From BJGV01 sp964194745 (GTDB lineage Bacteria > Pseudomonadota > Gammaproteobacteria > Burkholderiales > Nitrosomonadaceae): a stretch of 64,000 bases of DNA. The position numbers and the translations under genes are program-made. Positions 29,156 through 39,163 of this stretch are shown here, one piece after another. The first letter of the stretch is position 1. Each line of letters starts with the position of its first letter. The stretch spans positions 930,001 to 994,000 of the forward strand of contig OZ252054.1 of the NCBI GenBank assembly GCA_965248035.1, in the 5' to 3' direction. The notes beneath the pieces are model-generated. The model saw only the letters and a program-made list of their open reading frames with translations, was not told the origin of the DNA and did not search any database.

Positions 29156-30153
29156 GTGTTGAATATAAACACAAAATTTGAAAACTCAGGTATAAACTTC
29201 GCATTAAATGCTCACGATTTTGCCGTCATTGAAAAATCGAGATTGTTTCGCGATATTAGTTTCGAGTCTATCGAGTATCTCCTGAACATATGCCAGGTGA
29301 TTGAATTTACTCCTGGGAATGAAGTACTATCTCCAAACAAGTTCAATAGTTGTATCTACGTCGTGTTGACGGGACGTCTAGGTGTGCACTTAGGTGATCC
29401 AAGCTTTTCTCCACATATCGTGTTTGAGGCTGGTGATTGCGTCGGTGAGATGTCCATTTTAGATGGTAAACCAGTGTGTCCGCATATGTGATTGCACAAG
29501 AGCATAGCCGATTGCTGATGATTCACCAGGAAGCCCTGTGGGCACTCGTCAATGTCTCGCATGGGGTTGCCCGTAACATACTCTATATCCTTGCTGGTCG
29601 TATGCGTTACAATAACGAGGCGCTGGTAACCAGGGCCAAGATTCAGTTGGAGGCGGAGCGTGTAGCCAGCACCGATGGACTTACAGGCTTACATAATAGA
29701 CGTTGGCTTTCAGACGCATTCAAGCGCCAAATGCAGCGTTGTGAGCTTGATAATCTTCCATGCACGGTACTCATGTTGGATATTGATCACTTCAAAGGGG
29801 TAAATGATCGATTTGGCCACATTGCGGGTGATCGTATTCTGTGCACCGTAGCACAGATGCTACTTAGCACAATGCGTCCTGCTGATCTTATCTCTCGCTA
29901 CGGTGGAGAAGAATTCGCGTTGTGCTTACCGGATACATCAATCAAGGATTCCAGCCTCATCGCAGAACGATTGCGTACGGCGATTGCTAATGCAAAAACT
30001 ACCTTTGAAGATGGAAAGCTGTTGCCACCGGTTACTGTTTCTATAGGTATTGCCCAGATGCAGCCAGGGCAGACATTGGATTCCCTTATCTCGTCTGCCG
30101 ATAGTGCTCTTTATCGTGCTAAAGCGAACGGCCGTAATTGTATATCTGTATAA
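29156..30153 (+). pseudogene. Diguanylate cyclase with N-terminal cNMP-binding domain, frameshifted
   Basis: Two overlapping frames together make one protein. Frame one (29156-29491, GTG start) encodes a Crp-like cyclic-nucleotide-binding fold up to VGEMSILDGKPV. Frame two (from about 29476) continues SAYVIAQEHSRLL into a GGDEF domain with GGEEF (143-147 of the second frame) and an RxxD inhibitory site five residues before it. The switch lies in a GTGTGT run at 29474-29479; two bases fewer would restore one 330-aa frame. The second frame could start at GTG 29476 and still give an intact cyclase domain. A real lesion or a read error is equally possible. Confidence 0.8.
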
Positions 30154-30287
30154 TATCGGACGACATCTGATCACTGTTCGGCGGGTAAGAGTGTGAGTTT
30201 CACTTAAACCTGATTCAAGCATTCCTTACATTTCTCACCAAAGTTAGCCTCTCCAGTCAAAACTTAGTATTAGTCTAAGGAATTGAA

Positions 30288-30944
30288 TTGCCAGTAGAAA
30301 AATCAACTAAAGAAACGGTCGTGCTTGTGCACGGATTATGGATGCGCAGCTGGGTTATGACATTGTTAGGATTGCGGTTGCAACGCTGCGGTTTCCGTAC
30401 CATTGTTTTTTCTTATCCTTCTATGAGTAATTCATTGTCACAGAATGCACTCTTTCTTTCAAGTTTTGTAGCTGGTATAGCCTCATCACACATACACTTT
30501 ATCGGTCATAGTCTGGGCGGTCTTTTGATAATGCAGATGCTAGCAGAATGCCCTGATCTACGTGCCGGACGCATTGTACTAGTAGGAAGTCCTTGTCATA
30601 CTAGTTATGCGGCAAGCAAGCTAGCCAAAATGGAGCTGGGTCGATATCTGATCGGTCGTGGTATGCAACAGTATTTGAAGCAGAAGGCACCGGAATGCAC
30701 TGACTGGTACGAGGTGGGATCAATCGCAGGTTGCAAAAGTTTAGGTCTTGGTAGACTATTGGGTGGATTACCGAGCCCCAATGACGGTGTGGTGGCAGTT
30801 GAGGAAACACGGATGTCAGGTGCACGTGACCAGATAGTTCTCAATGTGAGTCATTCCGGTATGCTTATTTCTACTAGCGTTGCACATCAGGTATGCATGT
30901 TTCTGCGACACGGGTACTTTTTCCATAACCCAGGATCGTCATAA
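30288..30944 (+). CDS. Alpha/beta hydrolase (lipase-like)
   Basis: 218-aa hydrolase of the alpha/beta fold, probably an esterase or acylhydrolase of unknown substrate. The oxyanion HG is at 15-16 and the nucleophile Ser75 in GHSLGG. The likely acid is Asp166 (SPNDGVV) and the histidine His189 (VSHSGM), so the triad is complete. The start is TTG at 30288 behind AAGGA. No signal peptide is seen. It is followed 2 bp later by the aminopeptidase gene, so the two form an operon. Confidence 0.82.
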   Translation: MPVEKSTKETVVLVHGLWMRSWVMTLLGLRLQRCGFRTIVFSYPSMSNSLSQNALFLSSFVAGIASSHIHFIGHSLGGLLIMQMLAECPDLRAGRIVLVGSPCHTSYAASKLAKMELGRYLIGRGMQQYLKQKAPECTDWYEVGSIAGCKSLGLGRLLGGLPSPNDGVVAVEETRMSGARDQIVLNVSHSGMLISTSVAHQVCMFLRHGYFFHNPGSS

Positions 30945-30946
30945 TT

Positions 30947-32047
30947 TTGAAAATTTCGCGCGCACTATCATTCTTTGTCGTTATAAGTTTTCCCTTCTGG
31001 CTTTATGGTTGTACCAATCTTCCCTATTATGCTCAGGCCGTAGATGGTCAGATGGAGATCCTACGCCGAGCCCAGCCGATTAGTATGATTGTCGCCGACC
31101 CAAGTGCTGATAAGAAATTAAAGCGCGTTCTATCCAAAGTTGTCCTACTACGTGAATTTGCCAGTCGTGATCTTAAGCTTCCTGATAACGAAAGCTATAC
31201 GAGCTATGCTGATCTGAAGCGCCCCTATGTGGTTTGGAATGTGTACGCTGCACCTGAGTTTTCCACCGAGCTCAAGAAGTGGTGCTTCGTGGGAGCAGGC
31301 TGTGTAGACTATCGTGGTTTTTTTTCTAAGGAAGAAGCGGAACATTTTGCGGAAGAGCTAAAGAGTGAAGGCTACGACGTACATGTAGGTGGCATTCGCG
31401 CATACTCTACCTTAGGTTGGTTTGATGATCCTGTGCTAAATACCTTTATTGGCTTTTCTGAAATAGAACTTGCTAGACTAATTTTTCACGAGCTTGCTCA
31501 TCAGGTGGTCTATGTGCAAGATGACAGTATTTTTAACGAATCCTTTGCTACCACGGTCGAACAGGAAGGGATCAGCCGCTGGTTAGAAAGTAATGGTACA
31601 GCTGAGCAACAGGGTGCATTTGATGCAAAACAGAATAGGGAAGCTGTTTTTAACAAGCTAGTATTAAATCATCGTAAACATTTGAAGGAATTATTTTCAT
31701 CTGGAGCAAGTGACTCAGAAAAACGTGCGTCGAAGTTACATATATTTTCTGAGTTGCGTCATGAATTTGCCCAGGTTAAAGTCGCTAACGTTGAATTTGA
31801 GAGCTATGACCAATGGTTTGCACTACAGCTAAACAATGCACTACTTGCCACAATTTCAACCTATACGCAACTTGTTCCCGCATTTCGGACATTGCTTATG
31901 CGGCAGGGTGGAGATATGGAACGTTTTTACGATGCCGTCAAGGGGATCAGTAAGTTGACTGAGAACGAACGGAATTCTACGTTGAGTGTGGGAAGGGATC
32001 GGCGCTCGGATGCTACAAGGAAAAGAATACTGGTGGAGCCTATCTAA
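30947..32047 (+). CDS. Predicted zinc aminopeptidase lipoprotein (COG4324 type)
   Basis: 366-aa putative metallopeptidase. The zinc motif HELAH is at 181-185 with a downstream Glu in FNESFATTVEQEG (about 198), as in this family of predicted aminopeptidases. The N-terminus is a lipoprotein signal with lipobox LYGC and Cys22, so the enzyme is probably attached to the membrane on the periplasmic side. The start is TTG, 2 bp after the hydrolase stop codon. Confidence 0.85.
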   Translation: MKISRALSFFVVISFPFWLYGCTNLPYYAQAVDGQMEILRRAQPISMIVADPSADKKLKRVLSKVVLLREFASRDLKLPDNESYTSYADLKRPYVVWNVYAAPEFSTELKKWCFVGAGCVDYRGFFSKEEAEHFAEELKSEGYDVHVGGIRAYSTLGWFDDPVLNTFIGFSEIELARLIFHELAHQVVYVQDDSIFNESFATTVEQEGISRWLESNGTAEQQGAFDAKQNREAVFNKLVLNHRKHLKELFSSGASDSEKRASKLHIFSELRHEFAQVKVANVEFESYDQWFALQLNNALLATISTYTQLVPAFRTLLMRQGGDMERFYDAVKGISKLTENERNSTLSVGRDRRSDATRKRILVEPI

Positions 32048-32174
32048 TTAGAGTTTCTGTTGGGCAGGGTAGAACTACATGAAATCTTCTTGTAACATTA
32101 TTCTTACAAAGCCCAAGCAATATCATAATTTAGCTTCTTTTTTAGTCATATTTTTGTGATCTAACCTCAAATTT

Positions 32175-32864
32175 CTACGTAGTTTTTCTGCGTGCCACAA
32201 TAACACCATCTCGAGTTGGGTTGATAAAAGCGTCAAACTCAGGATCATCAAAAATTAACTGGTTGTGTTTAATAATTGCTTCTGTCCAGCCCGGGACGAT
32301 ATCAACATAATTTTCCACTGCTACTCGCCCATGCCAAAGTACATTATCAGCAATGTAGAGGCCACCAGGACTAACTCTATTTTTAGCAAGATGCCATATT
32401 TCAGGGTATTGGCCTTTGTCGACATCGTTGTAACAGATATCAAATAGTCCTTCAGTTTTAGAAAAAATTTCTTGTGCACGTCCGATATGAAAACTAACCC
32501 TATCCCCTAAATCTGCCGAATTAAGATATTTCTCAGCTATTTCTTTGTTGAGAGGGTCGCCATCGCTGCAAATCACTTTTCCTTCTGGGCCTACTGCTTT
32601 TGCAAACCAGTAAGCTGAATAACCGTACCCGCTACCAAACTCAAATACTCGCTGGGCATTGGCAGTTTTTGCTAATGTTTCAAGAAAAATGCCAACTAGA
32701 CGACCAATAATAGGGAAATTATTATTTTTCGCCACTGCTTCCATTTCAGTAAGAACCGGATGATCCGTTCGGCTCACTAAGAGACGCATGTAATTTTCAA
32801 TGGCAGGACTAACCGGAGTTAAAACATTTGGATTCGATTTGGTTGTAGCTTGTATATTGACCAC
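32175..32864 (-). CDS. SAM-dependent O-methyltransferase (class I, CCoAOMT-like)
   Basis: 229 aa. The SAM-binding motif I is RVFEFGSGYGYSAYWFA (about 77-93), with the acidic residue of motif II in VICSDGDP. DICYNDVDKGQYPE matches the metal-binding part of the catechol/CCoA O-methyltransferase family (usually D-x-D-K), and ADNVLWHGRV is a further family signature. Substrate unknown. It stands alone and convergent with the aminopeptidase. Confidence 0.88.
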   Translation of the reverse strand: MVNIQATTKSNPNVLTPVSPAIENYMRLLVSRTDHPVLTEMEAVAKNNNFPIIGRLVGIFLETLAKTANAQRVFEFGSGYGYSAYWFAKAVGPEGKVICSDGDPLNKEIAEKYLNSADLGDRVSFHIGRAQEIFSKTEGLFDICYNDVDKGQYPEIWHLAKNRVSPGGLYIADNVLWHGRVAVENYVDIVPGWTEAIIKHNQLIFDDPEFDAFINPTRDGVIVARRKTT

Positions 32865-33466
32865 TATTGGCTCCTCAAGAAATGAAATGATTATGATTGT
32901 CCTTGTACCTGAACTTACGCTCAGGATGATGATGAGTCAATACGATTGGGTATCTGGAAAAGATCAGGAGGTTGGCACTGTATCGAAACACAAATCGCAA
33001 ACCTTTTAAATTTGCAGTACATGTTTTTGAAAATCAATCTGGCTGGAGAGCAATACTAGGTTTAAAGGAGATCTAAGAAACTTTGATCTATCCTAGTATT
33101 GAGCAAATGAATGAGAAGACTTGCTTTTCCTGTTGGATTATCAAAAGAAAAATTGCATGTATGTAATCTAGTTGTACTCACCAATGTGACGAAATATTGC
33201 TGCGATTTACAAATCACATGTTGAGTAATTTCCATGCAATGCGTCCTGTAATCTTTTCAATAGTGTGATTTTCTTCACAGAGTAATGTGTGGAGAGCTAT
33301 TACCCTACGCTTTCAATCAGGTGATTACATGAAATACGAAATAAATTTTAAGTGATCACCTTAGATTGAATATACATCCATACAGGTTCTAGTTAATTGT
33401 TGGTCGGCGTTTTACACCTTTTTAGAGTCGAGAAAATATCAGTTGCTTTTAAGAGAAAGGAAGGCG
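32865..33466. other. Long intergenic stretch without a recognised gene
   Basis: About 600 bp, AT-rich. Frames on both strands are short and do not look coding. No RNA gene was recognised. It separates the O-methyltransferase from a small membrane protein gene. Confidence 0.5.
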
Positions 33467-33670
33467 ATGAAACATATAGTTCAAGAAATATTACTAGTAT
33501 TGGTTATCACTATTATTAGTGTAGCAGCCGCACTTTTTATCGCACATAGTGTTCAATCCGAACCACTGCAGCTAAACGATACATGGAGCCATTCTTCAAA
33601 AGGCCATCCCACAATATATAATACTGGTGACTCGAGTGTTATAGATGGCGAGTTAAAAGAAAGATTGTAG
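33467..33670 (+). CDS. Small hypothetical membrane protein
   Basis: 67 aa from ATG 33467, which has AAGGAAGG just upstream; an upstream in-frame start at 33443 lacks this. One hydrophobic helix (about 7-27: LLVLVITIISVAAALFIAH) is followed by a polar tail. No family recognised. The good ribosome site is the main evidence that it is a gene. Confidence 0.5.
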   Translation: MKHIVQEILLVLVITIISVAAALFIAHSVQSEPLQLNDTWSHSSKGHPTIYNTGDSSVIDGELKERL

Positions 33671-33994
33671 AAGAAAAATGGAGGGGGCGCATTCTATACA
33701 ACAGTGGGCTACTTATCCTAAATAGGAAAAGTTTTTGTTTGAGTAAAAGTAGCATACATTCCTGCAGCAACAATTCGAACGTATAAACTCAAGTAAGACA
33801 GCACTAAAATCGCAATAGTGGTTTTTTAGAAGTTAGGTATTTCGAACCATTACCTTGATTCGCTACTCGGTTGTTTTATAAACTGTACACCCGCAATTAA
33901 TTTACGCGGAGGAGATCCCGGTAACTTTTTTGTCAGTTAGTATTGTTGATGAATAAGAATGTATGGGGATTCATTTTGGCTACGCTGAATGAAT
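33671..33994. other. Intergenic stretch without a recognised gene
   Basis: About 320 bp between the small membrane protein and an OmlA-like lipoprotein, which is transcribed towards it. No coding frame or strong terminator hairpin was seen. Confidence 0.45.
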
Positions 33995-34279
33995 CTAAGT
34001 TTTCCAGGGCCATAATTCAACCACACGATCATTTTTCAGAATTACGGAGTAATCTGTTCGATCCCAAGACAAGCCACTGAACACAGACCAACCACTGATC
34101 AGGAGATCGGTGTAGAGGAGAGCCTCATACTCACCATTGCGTTGGAAACCATCAGGGTTGCCAACGGCACTTACAACTTCCGATTTTGTCAAACCTTCGC
34201 GCAGCTCGCTCATCTTTCCGACAGTAGCGCACGAGGTTAGTAGCAATGTAGTGAGTAAAGCAAGAATAATGGATTTCAT
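33995..34279 (-). CDS. Small lipoprotein, SmpA/OmlA (BamE)-like
   Basis: 94 aa with a lipoprotein signal (lipobox LTSC, Cys17). The segment REGLTKSEVVSAVGNPDGFQRNG matches the pattern of the SmpA/OmlA fold (G-x-TK-x-EV ... G-x-P). It ends in a beta-rich tail (SVILKNDRVVELW). BamE itself usually sits in other contexts, so a paralogue of unknown role is more likely. It lies downstream of the metal-efflux genes on the same strand, 122 bp away. Confidence 0.6.
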   Translation of the reverse strand: MKSIILALLTTLLLTSCATVGKMSELREGLTKSEVVSAVGNPDGFQRNGEYEALLYTDLLISGWSVFSGLSWDRTDYSVILKNDRVVELWPWKT

Positions 34280-34401
34280 AAATTGGACTCCATGGGAATT
34301 ACTGATGATATATGTGTCATGTTGGAACTAAATCTTGTTAATGTACCAGATTCAAAGAAGATATTTCATATTTTCGTTTTGAATATTTTACGTCATGCAA
34401 A

Positions 34402-37400
34402 CTAAATTCCTCCATTAGTATTTTGTCCATGAATTAGTCGATATAGTACTGGTAATACCAGTAGAGTCAGTGCGGTAGAGGATAAGATACCCCCAATCAC
34501 AACAGTTGCTAATGGCCGTTGAACCTCTGCACCAATGCTGGTAGCCAAGGCCATAGGGATGAATCCAATAGCTGCCACTAGGGCTGTCATTAATACCGGG
34601 CGCAGTCTAGTGATAGCTCCAGTCTGAATAGCGTCATCCAGGGTATGACCCTCTTTTCGTAGGTCTCGGATAAACGATAGCATCACTAGACCATTTAACA
34701 CTGCTATGCCAGATAGGGCAATGAATCCAACCGCAGCTGAGATGGATAGAGGAATGTCGCGTAACCACAGAGCAAATAATCCGCCTGTGAGAGCAAACGG
34801 AACCCCTGTAAATATAAGTAGTCCATCCTGAAAGTTCCTGAACATTGTGTAAAGTAGAGCAAAAATAAGTCCGAGAGCAAGTGGAATCAAGATTTGGAGG
34901 CGCTGGGCAGCAGATATAAGTTGTTCGAATTGTCCTCCCCATGTTACCCAATATCCTGGGGGTGGCTGTAATTTCTCCCCTACGAGCGTTTCTGCTTCAT
35001 TGACGAATGAGCCAAGGTCGCGACCACGCACGTTTGCGGTGACTACTAATCTACGTTTACCATTTTCTCGACTTACTTGATTGGGTCCCGTCGCCACCTT
35101 TAGGTTGGCGACCTCACCTAACGCGACGTAGGCACCCTGAGCATTTGAGACAATTCCTGGAACCATTGCTGCCATGTTTGGGGCTGGAAGTTTTATTGGC
35201 AAACGCTTGAGTACTTCAATATTGCCACGTAAAGATTCGGGTAACCGAACTTGTAGACTAAATCGGCGGTCTCCATCATAAATTGTGCCGGCATTTATTC
35301 CCCCAACAGAAATGGTGACAGCATCTTGCACATCGGCTACGTTTAAACCGTAGCGTGCCATCTTTGTACGGTCCACCTGGATCGAAAGTATTGGCAAACC
35401 AGAAAGTTGTTCAGTTCTTACATCTGCTGCACCGGGGACAGTTTCAAGTAGTTTTTCAATTTTCTCTCCTAAGGAAAGTAGGGTATCTAGGTTATCGCCA
35501 AATACTTTTACTGCAACATCCGCTCGAACACCTGATAACAATTCGTTAAAACGCATTTGTATAGGTTGAGTGAATTCATAATTGTTTCCCGGTATTTTTT
35601 GTATTTTTTGCTCCATAGCTTCTATTAATTTTTCCTTGGTATGGTATGGTCCGTCCCATTCTGATTTGGGTTTGAGAATAATAAAGATGTCGGCAACATT
35701 AGGTGGCATCGGGTCAGTCGCAATTTCTGCAGTTCCGATATTTCCAAAAACCCTGTCTACTTCAGGAAATGTCCTGATGGTTTTCTCTAGCTCACTTTGC
35801 ATTTCAATGGCTGTGGTCAGACTCGTTCCGGGAATGCGTATCGCGTGGAGTGCGATATCTCCTTCATTGAGACTAGGGACAAACTCGCTTCCCATACGAG
35901 TTACTAACAGACCAGAGAGCGCCACAATAACTACGGCGATTGTTATCGTAAGCTCCTTATTTCGCATTGCAGCATTTAGTGTTGGTACATAGGCTTTTTT
36001 TGCCCATACTACAGCGATGCTTTCTTTTTCTGCTACCTTACCAGAGAGAAAAAGTGCAATTGCTGCAGGAACAAATGTCACGGAGAGAATCATTGCTCCT
36101 AGTAATGCGGTTACGACTGTGATGGCCATGGGGTGAAACATCTTTCCTTCTACACCGGTCATTGCAAGGATAGGTAAATAAACTACCATGATAATGAGCT
36201 CGCCATAAATTAAGACACGGCGCGCTTCCTTAGTTGCATCAAAGACTGCCGAGAAGCGTTCATTGCGAGTTAATTCGCGTCCTAGCTGCGTCTGCACATT
36301 GGTGATACGCCGGATACTATTTTCAGTAATAACAATAGCCCCATCCACGATGATGCCGAAATCAAGTGCACCCAAGCTCATCAGATTTGCGCTAACATGG
36401 TTAGCAACCATGCCGCTAAAGGTAAATAACATCGAAAGTGGGATGACCAATGCAGCAATGAGCGCTGCACGCAGATTGCCCAGAAACAAGAGCAGCACCA
36501 CGATTACTAGCGCAGCACCCTCAACCAGATTGGTCGCGACAGTTCGAATAGTTTTGTCCACCAGGGTGGTACGATTATAGACAGCGGTTGCAACCACATT
36601 TGCAGGTAGGCTACGATTAATCTCCGCCAGTTTCTTGGCAGCTGCTTCGGAAACAGTGCGGCTGTTTTCTCCGATCAGCATATGCACGGTACCCAGTACC
36701 ACTTCCTCTCCATTTTGGGTAGCAGCGCCGTTACGTAGTTCCTTACCGATCAGAACATCGGCGACATTGTTAATACGTACTGGTACACTTTGGTAGCTGC
36801 CCAGAATAATCTCTCCAATTTCATCCAGATTTGCGACCTGTCCAGGTACCCGAACTAGTAATTGTTCTCCACTTTTCTCAATATAGCCTGCACCCACGTT
36901 AAGATTATTGCGCTGTAGTGCAACGACGACATCCTGCAGCGTTAATCCGAAAGAAATGAGTTTCTCTGGATAGGGTGTGACATGAAACTGTTTAACAAAA
37001 CCACCAATTGAGTTGACCTCCGTTACGCCTTTGACCGTGCGCAACTGTGGTTTGATGATCCAGTCTTGAATTTCTCGTAAGTCGATCGGTGTATAAATTG
37101 TTCCATCCGGTTTTTTAGCACCTTCTTCAGCTTTGACTGTGTACATAAAGATTTCACCAAGACCGGTAGAGATCGGTCCCATCGTGGGTACGATCCCGGT
37201 AGGCAGCATGCCTTTAGCTTCCTGAATCCGTTGGTTTACCAATTGCCGGGCAAAGTAGATGTCAGTACCATCCTTGAAGATCACTGTGACTTGAGATAGT
37301 CCATAGCGTGAGATAGAGCGTGTATATTCGAGATTGGGGAGGCCAGCCATGACTCGCTCAATCGGAAAGGTCACGCGTTGCTCAGCTTCCATCGGTGAAT

Positions 37401-37566
37401 AGCCGACTGCCTGAGTATTGATCTGCACCTGTACGTTGGTAATATCTGGCACGGCATCAATGGGGAGCCTCTGGTAGCTATAGACTCCAAGCATGGCCAT
37501 TACGAGCACCCCTGTTAGGACAAGCCAGCCTTTGTGTATGGATACGCGTAAAATATTTTCAATCAT
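34402..37566 (-). CDS. czcA: Heavy-metal efflux RND transporter, CzcA family
   Basis: Proton-driven inner-membrane pump that exports divalent metal ions through a tripartite complex. It has 1054 aa, 12 predicted transmembrane helices and two large periplasmic loops. The helix-4 motif DFGIIVDGAIVITEN is the form typical of Co/Zn/Cd (HME1) pumps rather than Cu/Ag pumps. The gene order czcI-like, czcC, czcB, czcA on the minus strand makes a complete efflux operon. The precise metal is inferred from the motif only. Confidence 0.93.
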   Translation of the reverse strand: MIENILRVSIHKGWLVLTGVLVMAMLGVYSYQRLPIDAVPDITNVQVQINTQAVGYSPMEAEQRVTFPIERVMAGLPNLEYTRSISRYGLSQVTVIFKDGTDIYFARQLVNQRIQEAKGMLPTGIVPTMGPISTGLGEIFMYTVKAEEGAKKPDGTIYTPIDLREIQDWIIKPQLRTVKGVTEVNSIGGFVKQFHVTPYPEKLISFGLTLQDVVVALQRNNLNVGAGYIEKSGEQLLVRVPGQVANLDEIGEIILGSYQSVPVRINNVADVLIGKELRNGAATQNGEEVVLGTVHMLIGENSRTVSEAAAKKLAEINRSLPANVVATAVYNRTTLVDKTIRTVATNLVEGAALVIVVLLLFLGNLRAALIAALVIPLSMLFTFSGMVANHVSANLMSLGALDFGIIVDGAIVITENSIRRITNVQTQLGRELTRNERFSAVFDATKEARRVLIYGELIIMVVYLPILAMTGVEGKMFHPMAITVVTALLGAMILSVTFVPAAIALFLSGKVAEKESIAVVWAKKAYVPTLNAAMRNKELTITIAVVIVALSGLLVTRMGSEFVPSLNEGDIALHAIRIPGTSLTTAIEMQSELEKTIRTFPEVDRVFGNIGTAEIATDPMPPNVADIFIILKPKSEWDGPYHTKEKLIEAMEQKIQKIPGNNYEFTQPIQMRFNELLSGVRADVAVKVFGDNLDTLLSLGEKIEKLLETVPGAADVRTEQLSGLPILSIQVDRTKMARYGLNVADVQDAVTISVGGINAGTIYDGDRRFSLQVRLPESLRGNIEVLKRLPIKLPAPNMAAMVPGIVSNAQGAYVALGEVANLKVATGPNQVSRENGKRRLVVTANVRGRDLGSFVNEAETLVGEKLQPPPGYWVTWGGQFEQLISAAQRLQILIPLALGLIFALLYTMFRNFQDGLLIFTGVPFALTGGLFALWLRDIPLSISAAVGFIALSGIAVLNGLVMLSFIRDLRKEGHTLDDAIQTGAITRLRPVLMTALVAAIGFIPMALATSIGAEVQRPLATVVIGGILSSTALTLLVLPVLYRLIHGQNTNGGI

Positions 37567-37624
37567 GATTTTCTTTAGCTAGTTTCTTGGGGTTATCCTG
37601 TAGGTATTCAGGTGGCTACTCTAC

Positions 37625-39160
37625 CTAATGGCCAAACACACCGTCCTTACCTAGCTCAGCCTTGATGGCGAAACTGTTACCTGCCGCGTATTGCTCTCCG
37701 GCTGAGAACCCCTGTAACACTTCCACCATTCTCCCATCACTACGTCCCAGTTCTAGCGGACGTATTTCGAAGTATTCTCCATAGCGACCAAATACTACTG
37801 ACCTGCCACGCATTGTCTGGATAGCATTTGCTGTTATCGCAACTGGCACCTGAATTTCCTTGGTTATCAGTTCTACATTTATAAACATGCCTGGGCGCCA
37901 TCTACCATCTTTATTATCAAGCTCGACACGTACAGTGGCGGTACGGGTTTGCTCGCCAATCAGTGTGCTGATATAGGTTATTTTTCCCGCGCCTACAACA
38001 TTAAACGCCGTTGCGTTGACCACAGCTTTTTGTCCTACTTTTACAATACTCAGGTCTTTCGGGTAAGCAGTGATAGCCGTCCAAACTGTTGACACATCGG
38101 CTATGACGAAGATTTTCTGATCTTCTTTGAGTGTTCCACCTAGTACGATAGCCTTAGAGATGATGAGACCGGAAATCGGAGCGAGGATCTCGAAGCAGGC
38201 TAGATTTTGTCCTGAGTGACTTGACTCAGGTTGTACTCCAAGTGAGCGCAATTTTACTAAGGCGAGATTCAATGTAGTTTCAGCTTCACCCCACATTTCC
38301 TGGGCAGCAAGATAATCTTGTTTAGCAGTAATTTTCTCTTCCCATAGTTGTTTTTCTCGTTCGAAAGTGGTTCGCGCAAGTTTCAATCGTTTCTGAGCAA
38401 TCAGGTAATGGCTACGTAATTCAGCCAACATGGGGCTTTCAATCACCGCCAATATCTCACCTTTTTTTACCTGTTGACCAACGTGACGGCTAACAGAAGT
38501 AACCATGCCCGGCATACGTGGCACTACTTGTACGATGGTGTGATGGTTAAATATGATTTCGCCCGGTAGTGTAATTGTTGGTTTGATCGTTTCTGGGCCG
38601 GCGGTAATTATCTTGATACCATTGCTCCTCAAGGCAGCATTTGGCATCTCTACTCGCCCTTCAATTTGGTCATAGTTCCAATAAATGGTTTTACCATTTC
38701 GTTCAGCAGAAATTACCATTTCGAATGAGTGAGGTTCTTCTACTAACTGATCACCAATTAGATAATTGCTCTCAGGGGTGAATCTGAATAACTGTGCTGG
38801 TGCACCAAGCCGTGTTAGTGTGATACCAACTTTGGCCTCAGTAGGCGGAAGCGGTCTGCCATTTTCGTAGAGGTAGAGGCGAAACTGTGGTGAAATACCT
38901 TCTTCATAGATCGTTACTTCTACACTGAAACCATCTGTTGTAAATAGTTTTCCGCCTCTGGATCCCTTACTGGGTACGGATTGCATCTTGCCTTCTTTTC
39001 CTCCTGATGCGCTCTTGGCTGTTGCCGCTTTGGTCGCAGTCTCGATTTGGATATCCACTATGGTGGGAGAGGTGTTTTTGTCCCAAGTGAGAATTAATCC
39101 CCCCAAGGCAGCCCCGATTGCAATTACAACAATTATTGGTTTTAGTTGAGTTTTATTCAT
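37625..39160 (-). CDS. czcB: RND efflux periplasmic adaptor, CzcB family
   Basis: Membrane-fusion subunit linking CzcA to the outer-membrane channel. It has 511 aa. An N-terminal membrane anchor (about 8-25) precedes an extra beta-rich domain (about 65-180) typical of CzcB-type adaptors. Lipoyl-like and alpha-hairpin regions follow (VPRMPGMVTSVSRHVGQQVKKG, lipoyl first half, is shortened here to VGQQVKKGEIL), then the C-terminal beta-barrel. It starts 3 bp after czcC ends. Confidence 0.92.
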   Translation of the reverse strand: MNKTQLKPIIVVIAIGAALGGLILTWDKNTSPTIVDIQIETATKAATAKSASGGKEGKMQSVPSKGSRGGKLFTTDGFSVEVTIYEEGISPQFRLYLYENGRPLPPTEAKVGITLTRLGAPAQLFRFTPESNYLIGDQLVEEPHSFEMVISAERNGKTIYWNYDQIEGRVEMPNAALRSNGIKIITAGPETIKPTITLPGEIIFNHHTIVQVVPRMPGMVTSVSRHVGQQVKKGEILAVIESPMLAELRSHYLIAQKRLKLARTTFEREKQLWEEKITAKQDYLAAQEMWGEAETTLNLALVKLRSLGVQPESSHSGQNLACFEILAPISGLIISKAIVLGGTLKEDQKIFVIADVSTVWTAITAYPKDLSIVKVGQKAVVNATAFNVVGAGKITYISTLIGEQTRTATVRVELDNKDGRWRPGMFINVELITKEIQVPVAITANAIQTMRGRSVVFGRYGEYFEIRPLELGRSDGRMVEVLQGFSAGEQYAAGNSFAIKAELGKDGVFGH

Positions 39161-39163
39161 GAT

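Noticed and set aside
30601..30844. Minus-strand frames inside the alpha/beta hydrolase gene
   Set aside because: Antisense shadows of a well-supported hydrolase with a complete catalytic triad.
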